Of a stretch of 64,000 nt of DNA, positions 12,301 through 26,100 are shown in pieces (position 1 is the stretch's first letter; every line of letters begins with the position of its first letter). Origin of the DNA: Lingula anatina (Eukaryota > Brachiopoda > Lingulata > Lingulida > Lingulidae); the NCBI RefSeq assembly GCF_001039355.2, contig NW_019775858.1:555062-619061 (forward strand), given 5' to 3'. The notes below the pieces were generated by a model. It did no database searches, was not told where the DNA came from, and saw only the letters and a list, made by a program, of their open reading frames with translations. The position numbers and the translations under genes are program-made.

Positions 12301-15300
12301 TCCTGCTCTTTTTGATCTGAGAGATAAATTCCGTTGGATGTTGGTGGGTTATGGACTTCTGCAGTTGTTATGTGGAGACTTTCATTTGAGCTGGAGGCTG
12401 ACACCTTTCGTCTATGGTGCCGCAGGTTCTGTTGATTGCTATGGTGATGGTTGTTATGGTGACGGTGGTGCTGAGGGGAGCGGTATGATGTATCTGAGTT
12501 TGGGGAGCTGATGTTACTGTTGTGAGAAAGTTTATCAAGTTTTGGAGATGCAGAACTAGATGCACTTGAGCAGTGGGAACAGCACTGGCGGCCATCCTGA
12601 AAGCATGAAAAATTATGTATGTCACTACAAAAAAGCATAACTAATGAACTGCAAAAATGACATTACATAAATCATTGCATTATACATTTATGATTTTCTT
12701 GTTTTATACCATGAGGTTTATTTATACTTATTTTTAGTAGTTTCAGGACCATGATCAATTTGCAGTCTTGATTTACACAGAATTTTTTTTTCTTAGCAGG
12801 CAACTTTGAAACTCGGCATCAATATCTCCTAATATAAACAGACAGAGCTATGCAGCTCAGCTCTCCGGTTCTCAATTTGTCAGGAGGAATAAACATCAGA
12901 ACTGGAAAGGCCACTAGGTTGTTGGAAAGTTAATTTTTTAGGTAAATCTATCTCCCTGGTCTTTTGAAGCTTTGGAGTGTTTTTCTGTGTGCATGACCGC
13001 AATCCAAAGTTCCACTTTCTCCCAAAAAAAGATATTCCACTGCAGTAAAAATAAACAAGCGTCTCAGGCACTCCAATTACATCAGACATTAAATAATGAA
13101 GTGAACAGCATTGCCTCAGAATTACTGGGCTGACTTGACGGAACATGTGGACCAACGCTTATATCTTTGGTTGCAATAATTGGGATTTCTCAACATTAAA
13201 CATTTTGATTTCCTTTGCCCTAAGTCAATTTTAAATTAAAATGACATATTTTTGTCATTTTGATATCTCATAAAAAATTATTTTGAGATATTATGGAACA
13301 GTCAAGCATACAAATAATACATTCGCTGTCAACACACCACAAATCAAAACCTACACCCTGAGGTGTCAAAGCAATTCATAAAGGACTAATACAACTTAAG
13401 CAAGTTGGCAAACACACAAAGTTTACCATTGAGGCTATTTTACAAATTTATGTTAAAACCATCAATCGTATATCATTAAAAAATATAATCTGATTCTCAT
13501 ATTCAAAAAAGGGAAAAAATATACCACACTAACAACCTCACACAAGTAGTAGTTTCCTACCTGAGTTTGAATCCCTTGTTCCTGCAAGGAAGCACTGAAG
13601 GAGTTGAAGGAGGGAGGTGTTGGACTGGTGGAATGGCTTGTACGGAAACTGCCTGTACACGATGAACGCAGGCTGCTGTTTTCATGCTTCAAACAAGTCA
13701 CTTTTTGTTCAAGGCTAGAAAATAAAAAAAATCAAACATAGAATATCACCATTTGACAAGAATTGGAAATTGCAAACTTGTGCCATTAGTTTTATAATCA
13801 TAATGCAATGTTTTCTCACTCTTTGTGATGCTGAATTCAAAATATAATTTTCTTTTCTAATAGGCAAAATGAAACTAGAATAACACTTTGCAATGAGCCA
13901 AACTGTCTAATTACTGTCTAAAAATAAAAGAAGAAAAAAGACAATATATATATTTTTAATGAAGTGCCACATATGCAATCATAGGGTGCGCTTCTGTATG
14001 ATAAAGGTTCCCTATGCTCAAGGTTCGCTGTGCTGAAGGTCTGCTATAATGAAGGTTTGCTATACCTAAGGTCCCTTATGACAAAGGTTCACTATTCCAA
14101 AATACACACACAGGTACAAGACTGCAAACACAGCATAGTAAACAAATCGCCAGTGGGTACTTATGTCATAAAGTCAAAGCGTTCTTTGCAAAAAGCAATG
14201 TGTAGTTGGTACTCTCATTGCATTTCGAGAATAATTGTAACAAAGTTTTAATAGGAGGATAAGTAACATATTATATTGCACTATAAAGTTTAACTCTTAG
14301 TGGTTATCATAAGGAATTACTAATTTGCGAAACCTTCAAAGATCGCAAAAAAGTGCAAATACATGCAAAAGCCACCTTAAATATGTTTCACTGGCATGGA
14401 AGTCAGTGCTCAACCCGATTACATGACTTATGCAGCTATGGCATCAATATGATTATTCAGAATACTTTGTCTAGTGAACCCTTCAGAACACGGAACCCTG
14501 TGCATTCAGCATAGTGGACCTTCATCATTAAGAACCTTGGATGTATACAGCTAACCCCCAATCTTGGGTGTAGGCTTCTTTTCTAATCAAATATCAAAAC
14601 TTTGCTTTAACCCTTTTTTGTACTTAGATGTATTAATAAATCCTTGGGTAAAAAAAAAGACACATGGTGTTTGCCAACTTGCATGCCAACTTCTCACAAA
14701 TATTAGCAAGGGCCAAAGATAGCCCCTTGGATGGAGAAAGTAACCCAATATGGTGAGTAGAACAGGGTCAAAAGGTGTAGGTCAAGATCTTTCTTGTACT
14801 GGTTGAATGCATGGATGAGCCCTGGCAGTGACACCACACTCTAATATAATTGTCCTTGCCATTACTGACACTGTGAGAACATGACCAAGTAATACGAGCT
14901 GTACAGATATGAATGACTACACATAACCCACAGAAAGGAACAAAAAAAGAAAGGTTGTTATGGCAAACATACAACAAATGTTGAAGCGGGACATTCTTGT
15001 GGCAGTCTCCTAGTCTAATCACACAGGATATGGTGACAATATTTTGCAAAGAAAGGTTCCAGCCTTTCAAAAAAAAGCATTTTTTGCCATTCTTTCCACT
15101 TGAATCAGGAGTTGCCCATAGTTATAAAGACGGGATATGCAGTGTTCTTAGATAAAGAAAAATGTCAGGCTTTTAAAAAGCTATTTATCATTTTTTTTCC
15201 ACTTATGGCAGGAACTCTACATAACATCAAATTTCCCCTGCCATGTAGTCAGGTAATATAGTAATCAGCGAGGATGGCAAACATAATCACTTTTTTCCTT

Positions 15301-17082
15301 TGCATCATATACTTCCTTACAATGATTTTCAATATCTTAGAAATAACGGACTTTAATCCTAATAAAATGTGTCCTTGTTATTTTCATTTAAGACCACTTT
15401 TTCAAAATGACACACTTCAAATGTTATCTAAAACTGATATTCAACACTGAGAAAGTAGGCTTGGCATCTTAATACAACAACAGCCATATAAGATGAAAGT
15501 AATACACCGCATATCAATAAATTCATGAATCTGCTGTGGTATGTATTTATTTGGCCTGCTGCAATGACGCCCAGATTTCTATGTGGTGGTCACAAGATAC
15601 TCCTGTATTTTCAGTCCTTTACAAACCCTCTCCATGTTCTCATTTCACAAACCTTTTCCACCTCAATGGATAAACAAGCAAGCACCTGTTGATATTTCCA
15701 AAGCCAGAAAAAACAGGCACGCTACTGCACCTTCAGCAAGATGTTTGAAAACTTTAGAATACCTTGTCAACTACATCCCCCCTGCAGGTGTTTGAGAAAT
15801 GTGACCCTGTCCACCCCTAGGGTTTTCATAACCCTCCTGATTTGTCATCCTTCAATTGTAACCCCTAGAATCTAGACTTTTCATCCATGTATTTAGTTTT
15901 TGATATAACATATACAAATGACCATTAGATCTCAGTTGTTTCATACTACTGGTGCATATAGTGGTTAAGGCTGAGCAAATATCTTACAGGAGATTACGTG
16001 CATAGTAGTTGTTAAGATACCATACAACTGAGCACAATGACTTTAGTGGACTCAAGTACTCTGTCTCACATACCATGCCTCAATAACGCATCTAAAGTGC
16101 AGAGGGAGGCTGCCCACAGGAGGAACAGCCACTTTTCAGCAGAATCTTTGGTCATTCAGTGTGCACAATATCACATTGCTGGCTTCACATGAAAGAAGCT
16201 GCAGACCTGCTATTATAAGCTTAAGCCAAACAAAAGATTTTTTTCCAAAAAAAATCTATTCAATATGTGTACAGGTGAGAAAGAAATGGGCTATAATGAC
16301 AGGGCAGAATTATGAGCTACTGAATCCCTGGGTTTCTTTCACTGACATCTCATAAGAACTGGGTTAGAAACATGATATCCCAAACTGCAACCTATTTGGT
16401 TTACTGTGAAGAAAAAAGAAAAAAAAAAGAAAAATTTGTTGGTGACTCATTGTCCATTTTTTAGACTGCTGTTTTAATGCCTATCCTATTTCTACACAAA
16501 GTTACCCCCAACAGGCATATATAGTTAGTGTGACCAAAAAAATATTGAACTTGCAATTTAACTTTTTTTACGTTAAATCTATGCAAATAACCAAATAATT
16601 ACAGCTACTAAAATGTTGACTATATATTTTTTCAATCATACACACCCAAATTCCACTGTTACCCCTTTTCTTAAATCAGACTTAGATAGGCTTCAACTGA
16701 GCCACAATTAATTTTCCCTATCAACATCATTATGGTCATTCGGGAGGTACTTTCATTCCAGAGCAGAAACAGAACCCTATGTACAGGGTTCCTCTTCTGA
16801 ACTATAGGACACTGTATAAATAGAAGAGATAAATACCTTATAGATTATATAGCTATATGATGTTAATACAAATTGGACATCTCAGAAAATATTATGCTAT
16901 TTCTTGACAAATGAATGCCTTAAATGTCTCTTTTCCACTCACATTGGCTTTAACTTGCTCACTATTAGGACTCATCCAGCCAATCTAATCCCTCTACTGG
17001 CCTATCAAATGCCATTGAAATTAATGTAAATAGTGAGCTTGCTATAAAGCTGGCTTCATGTGGAGATGATGATGATGACAAC

Positions 17083-17121
<39 letters not shown>

Positions 17122-20100
17122 ATCAAAATCAAACAGCATGCTAGCTAAGATGGCTTGGACTTGGACTAAATAAGTTGACCTAATTTTGTCAGAAAAATGA
17201 CTTACTGAGCAGTGGTTTCTCATGAGGCTTCTGCCAATAACAATTAAGCCACTACTGGGCTAAAGTGAATTATAAATAAATCACTTGCCCAAGAGGCTAC
17301 CTGGGCTATTCTGATGTCATACCTGTGCAGACAAGACAACCCCCCTAGACCGAGATAATCACCTGCTCCAGAGGAGTTGATAACCAGCCACAGGGGCCAA
17401 AGACACAAATTACATTGCAACCATGCTCTGCACCAGCGGATTTCTTTTCTATTGGTTTCCTGTTTTCTTAACTTGTCACATACAGGAGTGCAATCAGTCA
17501 TTCCTTCATTCACAGGCATGACTACAATGACACAAGTTTCTATACATTGATGTGGTGATTTGGGACAGGTGAGGGTTTAGCGAGGAACATGCTGTTATCT
17601 TGTGTGAGCTGCATTACAGTCATCAACTAACCACGAGGGGGTTAAGGAGAGATGGCGTAAAATGTGTTATCCTTGAACTAGAATACTTACATTACAAATC
17701 ACATTTTCAGCCTAAAAGTTACATTAATTGCCAACAATTTGTCCCAGAAATAAATACTCAACCCCAAACACTGAACAGAATTTGTATTTTTGCCTCAGCA
17801 GTTTATGTCGCAGGCAGTCACAGTAATGGGGACCACACACTTGGCACATAGGAGGTGCCTGATTCCAGACACCCCTTCACCATCATTAATCTTATTTTTA
17901 CACTCAAAACACAGTCAGGAACTAGGCAAAAAGACATTAGAGTAAACAGGTGACATCACAATAAATATACATGTAATCTGATACAGAGATTTAAAAAGGA
18001 TATGAAACTAAAATTTTGAACTACCTCTGATGCTTCTTAAATTATCCTTCTTATCATATTATAAATAAATAAGAGAGCTGAAATAAAAATTCTACACAAG
18101 CAAAATAGGAAAAATTACCTCAAAAGACCTGTTTTATTCTAGGAGTCATTTTTATTCAAGAGTACAATAGGTTAGTCTGGTGAGGCACAAGGGCCTCATT
18201 AGTACAGATTCCTAATCTATTAGATACGGCACCGACTCCTGGCTAGGATAAGGTCTAAATAGCTCTCACTGGCTTCAGGCTAGCGTAGATTTCTAATTCT
18301 GTGGAAAACTCATCTATTCATGCTCCACCCTATAGCTCAATTAATCCCATCTTGTTCCATCCAAGCTAAATCCACCCATCTTGCTCCACCTTGGCTAAAT
18401 CCACCCCATCTAGCCTCTGTTTAGCTAAATCCACCCTATCTTGCTCCACCCTGACTAAATATAGCAGTTCTTGCACCAAAATAATGGTTGTATAATGTTT
18501 ATTTCATAGTCCTAGAAATCTTTCCCATTTCAAAAATGTGGCCAAGTCATCACCCTGACAGTGTCAGACATTGCCTGTATTTTGAACAGGTCATCAGTGT
18601 CAGACACAAATTGCTCTATAAAAAGACTGGAATAGCAGAGAATGTGTGGGTTTAAACAACTAAAATGTTTATAAACACAATTTTGTTATTTGAAGTTTGT
18701 CCTTATAAGTGTTCATAAGAGAGATATGAGGTAAGTATATTTCAATATCTTGAACCCTATTCTGATATATGAACTGATCTGGTTCTGAGTGACAGAATCA
18801 ATACACTTTTTCTTTTAATATTTCAATTTTCCTACCTTCAGTTTTGCAATAATATGACTTAATAAATTTTCAAAAAATTTAAAATATGGAGGAAACTATT
18901 TGCTGAGATCAAAACATTGATAGGGACAACAGTTGACTTCCTTTAATCCCTTCAGAGTTTGAAATTACTGTTTTACAGGATATTAAATAATAACCACATA
19001 TCTTCCATTTAAGTTAATTCTATGTCTAAATATAGTTCAGCCGCCTATTAACAAAGTTCTGCTCCCTCCTGTTACCTATTCAATATTGGATAAGGCTTAT
19101 CAACTTTTGCTTTTATTTTTTTATGCTCAGTTCCTAAGCTACATGCCACATAGCAACAGACAAAAACATAGTGAAGACAACAACAAAACCAAATTTAACA
19201 TATAAATCTTTGGTCTGCTCTCAACTTCATGTAAAAATAAAACCTAATACCAACATTATGTTTTACTCCGGCCTGAAATCTGTCAAATATTAGAGGTATG
19301 TTTGTGATTGAACTTGGCCTTCATAGGACAAAAACCACTTATTTTATTCACCATTGCATTACAATTTAATATAAATATTTCCTTGCACAAGTAGAATGAA
19401 CTGATATTTCATAATTTGTTCAAAGTTATATATAGCATTCAGCCAACAGGCCACAGAATGTTGAACCACTTACAAAACAGTAAAACTTTTTTTAAAGTTT
19501 AATTTACAGGAAATAAGTGCTTGATTTTAAACATAGCTGTGTAATACATCAGAAATTCTCGAGTTGAGTGATCAGTCAGCCATCCCAGCAGCAAGCTGAA
19601 CAAAGCGAGAACAACAAAGTCTAGATACACTCTAGTTAAGTTTATCAACTTTTGACATCATAAGTAACATGACAATAAGCATTATCATTCAACGAACAAA
19701 AACCCTATCACTTGATGTTTAAGAATTACTATTATAGTTTTCCACATCATCTTCTCACAGAAATTTACAGAAATGTGAGTCCATGTTCACTGATAGATAC
19801 AGTGTGGTAACAGAGTTTTTTTTTTTTTTCTTCAAACCGATGACACAATTTCAGAGTTCTGCCAAGGTCTCAAAAAATGGGGAGAAAATCTCCCCTCTGA
19901 CCTCAAAAGTTGGGGAGATTTAAGAAATAGTGGGAGGTCAGGAAAAATGCTATTTTTAAATAAAAAACATTAAGTTTCACTTCATTAATCTCGGATCATT
20001 TTACGCTGACAATGAAGTCAAAGAACATCCACATTACACAATGATCGCCGCAATAATCAATACGTCGTAATAACCATTTCTTTTAACCCTTTCCCAATCA

Positions 20101-23100
20101 AAATTTTACAGACATACAAAGCAGTTTTAGTTGGAAATTATTGACAAAAACAGCACTTTCACAACATCAAACACTCCAAATAAACAAGATCTATTTCAAA
20201 TTTAACGTCTAACACGCGCCCACTACTTAGAAATAAAGAACTAAAAATCACATTTACATCCCACGATTGTGACATACGCTGCGTGTCACGTGACTCAGAT
20301 ACTAGCCTATGAATGAAAGGGTGGAAAAAAAGTGGAGGGAAACTGCTCAACCTACTTTCAATCGGTGAAGGCCGAGGTAGCAGGCGTACCACGTGACTGC
20401 CCTAATTTAACAAGTCAATGCAGCAGACGATGCAAAGAAAAATCTTTTAAGCACATAAAAGGGATAAAAAGTAGAAGGGAGTACAACACAAAATTTGCAT
20501 GAATAAAAGTAGGATTATAACAGAGAGGGCAATGGCATGTCAACAGAGGTAAATAAGATGTTTAATGTTGGGAGACCTTGAACAGAGACAACGTCAAATG
20601 ATACAATGGCCACACTGGTTAGGAAGCCCTGATAGTATTACTAGTAAAAGTTGCGCACGCAGTGAATGAATTGTGTGCGTAAACCGTTTTCAAAGACAGC
20701 ACAGCATAAAACTGAATACAAAGAATGGACAAAAAAAGAAGTTGAAATCGCCCTTTTGCCAAATAATATACACATCTAATGGTGATGATTATTTAAGATA
20801 AACAATTTTGGACACCATTCTTATATGACCCAAGAACTATGATAGCACCCTCCCTTGGTTTGTAGGCGAGAATTTTTGCACCTTTGGTAGTTTAGCATGA
20901 GAATTTCATTTTTTTGGTGGGAATCTCGCAGAAGCAGGGCATCGACATGTCATTTTAGGGTGCATATGGATGAGGATGATAGCCCTTTTTTTTTTTTTTT
21001 GCACCCAGTCAGCTGCAGTCTCATCGATGGTGACATAGGGTTTTGCAGACAAAGGAATTGCTGAGAAAAGTTTTTCTTCATTGAATGACAAATTTTTTAC
21101 CTTGAAGTTATGTTTAATGGCTAACTAGAAATTTATTATTCTTGCCAGTGTAAAAATGCCTGTGCATAGTTCCGACATAATGACTTATGTGTTACAGTTA
21201 TGATAGTTAACTTTTTATGTTTGAGAAGAGGGGTACTTTCATTTCATTTAAACATCTCAGTTAAATCATTACCCCAACAGAAATAACTGAGATATCACCT
21301 CACCTTTTCTTTTGTCTCAATAGCTTTGCTACATCTGAGCAGAGTGGTACTATGCCTTTCCTTGTGCTGCTTACCACAAAGGCAACAGCCTGGGCAGCAA
21401 TCTCCTTGTCTTCTACCAGCCCATTCAACTCACTGGCACTGCCTAGAATCATACAATATATCAGAGTTAGTGAAAGTGACTAGAAAGGCAACAGCCTGGG
21501 CTGTAGTCTCTTTTTTCTCCAGCCAGAGAGTTGCAATCACTGACACTGCCTGGAATCATCATACACAAAGTAAGTACCTAACTCACATCATAACAACATG
21601 AGTTTGGTTTACAAGTACTATAGTCATCATTTCATATTATATATAAATGATAATGAAAGAAAAGATCTCTGATGCAATTTTGTTAATTCAATGTAATTCA
21701 ATTTGGAGACTGTGTGCACTTCTGTACGTGCAGTTGTTCATGTCATATGTTGCCATTTTTAACTAAATAAACAAACAAAAAAGTTGGCCAAACAATATGG
21801 AACCAAGGGAATGATCCTGTTAACAGTATATTTATCTTGAGGTTCATTAATCCTGAAGTTCAAACTCTGTGGTTTCATCAACTTACTTAAGAACATTCAT
21901 TGCATGTTTAGTGTTAACTGGGGATGTAACTGTGTTTTCTGTAAATATTTCAATTGACATTTTATACTTCAGAAATAATGTCAATTTCCATCTCTCTAGT
22001 TTGCTTCACTCTAAACAGGCTTGGCAAACCCACAGAAATAATATGTAGCACCAATGAAGAGAGGTTTACAAAATCAATACTTTCTTTTGAAAGTTTCTTT
22101 TTTTTTCATTATGCAAGCTTTGACCATTCATTTTTTACATCAGTACGGTCCCCCTTTTTATCTTTCAGCAAAATGATGATAGAATGCCTTTATGCATCCA
22201 TCATCAATTTTATCCAACTCATCTATCATCCTTGATCATATCATAATTACCCCCCCCCCCTCCTCCTCAGTATCTCCTCCAGCAAACCCAGTATGGTGGA
22301 GTTTGATCAACTGCATCAGTTTCCCCTGACGCAAACATGTAAAGCTGATCTGGGCTGGCAGATTCTATTACAACTCACTGTGGTAACCAACTTCACATGA
22401 TGTTGGTAAGGGCTGCCAAAACAGGCATTTTTTTCCTCCTCCTAACCTGATTACTTCAAGTCTTGGTTTTCTTTTATCGTGGGCTTTCTTTATGAGCATG
22501 GAACACCACAGAAAAATCTTGAAGCTTTTTTAACTGAAAATGAGCCTGTGTTTAATGTTAAGTGTACAGAGCAGTTGACCTCAGTCAGTGCATGGTCAAA
22601 CATCTCACAAATATATTTTAAGGCACACCCTCTGATGTATTTAAAAAACGCTTTTTCCATCTTGGCAGACACAGGCTAACTCAAAAAACTGGAAGGCAGC
22701 AATTTCCAGACAACCTGAAAAAAGCACAATTTGAGATTTTGGAGCCAACAAATGAAATTCAGTTGTGAAAATACTGAGAAAAGTGAATACTGAGACAGTC
22801 TTGCCTCTTAAAACTAATAGATTTTTGCACAGCAATCATTTTTTCTTGCAAGGAAATCATTCCCAGTGTCACAAGGGAAAACAGGGTCTATACTCTTAAT
22901 TCTGAGCCAACAAGGAAAATAAATAATGCATACCTGAGTTCTTTTAGAATTAGAAGTGGCTACAATAGTTTAATATACTCCTGAATGGCAGTTTTATAAT
23001 CTAATCCTTCAATTCATAGAGTAACCAAAATTTCCACAGAACATACTGCAACACTCTTGCTTGTACTTAGTTCCAAAGAGCCTTGACAATTTAACAAAAT

Positions 23101-26100
23101 ATAAGGCAATTCCAATTAATGGCTATTCAAATTAACTGCAAGGAGTCCTGCCAATTTGATTATGATACCAGTTCAATATAAACTTCCCGTATTTGTCTCC
23201 CATGACCACCAAAAAAGACCTCTTCTTGCAAGTCAATTTCACATCCCAGATTATGTAACATTCTTTATAGGTCCCATCCCCATCAACCCCATATAAAGAA
23301 GAGAACAATATTCTTCCAATCAACTATAATCTGAAACACCCAGGATACTGCACTTAAGAAAAAAAGAAGAGAAGAAAAAAAGAGAAAACCAGAGCCTATT
23401 CATGAAGATTCAATTCTTAATACAAGACACTAATGTATTCCATGTGCCGAATTTAGAAAGAAAGTTTCGACTATACAATCTTCCTTCAATTTCCTCTTTG
23501 CTTTAATCTTTCAAAAAAATCTAATTTTGAACAAGCAAAATACAAGCAATTCAAAACAGACAAGGAATTCAGAAAACTTATCTACAATTTAAACAAGGTA
23601 CAGGTTTTTCATGAATCTATCACCACCTCCAATTTTCTTGGCTTTATACAAAGCGGATAATCACTTGTACATACATACATACATAAACTCTGATGGTACG
23701 CCTGTGTCATCAAACCTGCGAAGCTTCTCCTCACAGCTACGAAAAATACATGCCTAATGTGTTAAAAATCTGACCACCCAATCAGAGCCTATTTTTCTCA
23801 TCTAAGTACAGCTCCAACATTTTTGTTTTAAATCGTTGTCAGTCAAATGTGATGAGCTATTCGATTGGTTGGTCCCAATGATGATAAGTTAACATCCCCA
23901 ATAAGGAGAATATAGCTGTTCAACCAAGGTAAATACAGGTTCTAGAATCTAGGGATGCTGTCGAGACTACACATATTTAGCTAACAAAAATTCCATTTTC
24001 ATTTGCTTTCTATCTCATTTTTATAGAATCCAAATCTGACCCACAATACAACATTAAATCTACATATATTATGCGGAAAAAAATGTGCAAATATATATGT
24101 ACATCTAACTGCCATTTTCTTTTATAAATATGATTTGATAACTATTTAAAATGTAAGTCAAGGTCAAGTTGTCATCATTAATGGAACACCATTCAGATGA
24201 CCAGGTTATCTGTCATAACCTTCATATTCATATCAAACACTCAACAAGCCAAAGATAGAGCATTTCTATGATGGCCATTGCTTTAACAGATCGCCTCACC
24301 GCGTAAACCTCAGTCATCCTGTCTTTATTTATATCTGTCTTATACTTTAACATTAATAACTGGTTCACAATACCAGATATTTCAAATTCGAATTTCTGGT
24401 AAGAAATTAATTTGCATTCCTGTACACACACACTGCAAAGCATAACCGAATCCCATGTACTTGCTGCTCTATTTTTACTCTGATTTTTTGCTGTCTGTCT
24501 TTATTTGCAATTGTTTGTGCAACTCAAAACAGCATTTCCAGCACTCATATTTAAATAGCAGAAAATCACAAAATAAGTTTAACTTTCTACGCACATTTGT
24601 GCACACATGCGCAGTAAGACCCTGACCACGAGCTGCTTTCAGTAAGTTATTCAAATCGCTGTAAAAAATCCAGCTCACTAGCAGGACTTATAGAAACCAG
24701 TTGGCAGAAATTCTCATGCAGTCACACTACAGCAATTATTCGAACCATGACCCAAATTATTATCTATTGGGATCAATGGTCTTAGGGAATAAGGCAAAAA
24801 TTTTAGTTCTACACCTTAAATACTTTGTGCAAAAAGACATAGGTCTTATTTCTATCCCATAAACCTAATGCAGCCTTACGCTGACATCAACACCAATACC
24901 ATTAAGATACCCTAAAAAAATTTTGCTGACATTGTCAGGCTCGGAGAAACTATGGGTATGCCCTATGAGTTGGGTCCTGTGGCCCTGAAATGAAGCTGTT
25001 GAAATTTATAAAAGATTAAAGCATAAATCTTTTTTATAACCCCAGTGAACTGTTTCTATCAGCACATAAAATTTAACAAGACTTGCACATTGGTCAGCTG
25101 CATCACAGCATGCTTGGCCTCAAGTAATAAAACACAATTTCAAATATTCTCCTTTATGTCCTATGGAGAATTTATATATAACAATCAAATGATCTATTTA
25201 TAGCTTTGAACATATTATATGATTACTGAAATATCTATAAATCAAACACAGTCAGCAAGAGGCCTGGTCTCCCAAACATATCCTATCCAGAATCTGCTTT
25301 TGCACATATGCATGCATGGAAGTCGCAAAAAATAGAAAAATATAAAATTAAACTTGAGAGCAAAAAAGTGAGAAGAAAACTTCTAAGAAAAAACTCAAGC
25401 ATCCGCTGACTGTACCTTCAAGAATCCACATATCTCCATTAAAAACTGTGGCCCCAAGTTGCTCCTTCTGCTTAAATCTACCACATCAACTCCTCAACAG
25501 CTAATGGAGGCCGAGTTGACGTCAGCCACTTGGCAATACTCCATCAGCAAGCTACACAAAAACTTGCCCTATGTGCTGGTTTTGTATTTTCACTTCTGTA
25601 GCCGAGAGCTTAGCTGAGAACCAAGCCATGTTGTGCAAGTTTGAGAGTGTGAGCGAGTCAGTTTTTTTACCACCACTAGGCAAATCACAAGAGCTGTATG
25701 GGGAATAAGAACTGGGTTAGTTGCTTGTACGTGCACATATATAAGCAGGACTGTATGGCCAAAAAAAGGCACCAATCCAGTTGTTGAGATCTACCCTGCA
25801 GGTACCGCCATTCTGTAGGATGTTTGTCTGATTATTTCCTGCTTTAGCTTTACTTCTGCCAACTAAGAAAGAAAATAAGAACCTTTTACCCCTTTTTTAC
25901 AAAAGGAAAAAAGTACTAAAATGGTCCCTTGGCATGATTACAAGATTAACAGTAAAGATATTTCTAAACTGATCTTTTTTCAAGCTTGAAATTGTGTTGA
26001 AGGAACTAACAGACATTGAAAACTACAAACCAAAAATGCCTAAAACATGTCACCGTCAAAAAAATCACTTATTCCACCTTTCCCTAAATCAATATTAGTA

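Larger units (their letters stand above)
13715..21303 (-). other. Intron 2 of CAP-Gly gene (7.6 kb)
   Basis: Contains an inverted 16-bp-repeat element (14001-14540), an ATT microsatellite (17083-17120), a 29-30 bp minisatellite (18322-18462) and a CpG-richer patch with two CACGTGAC boxes (20.0-20.4 kb). No further exon is needed, since exons 2 and 3 join in phase. Confidence 0.5.

Noticed and set aside
15583-15795. Plus-strand frame with FSFHKPFPPQWINKQAPVDI
   Set aside because: No known domain and no splice or promoter context.
16940-16982. Possible extra CAP-Gly exon (GWMSPNSEQVKAN before GTGAGT)
   Set aside because: The acceptor is poor and exons 2 and 3 already join in phase without it.
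17219-17275. Possible 54-base exon before GTAAGT on the minus strand
   Set aside because: The peptide has no character and including it is unnecessary; kept as intron.
20906-21120. Minus-strand frame with NEEKLFSAIPLSAKPYVTID
   Set aside because: It looks protein-like and ends in a poly(A)-like run, but I could match it to no family. It is not needed to join CAP-Gly exons 2 and 3 and has no convincing splice sites.
24735-24750. GGTTCGAA on the minus strand
   Set aside because: Isolated B-box resemblance with no matching tRNA arms.
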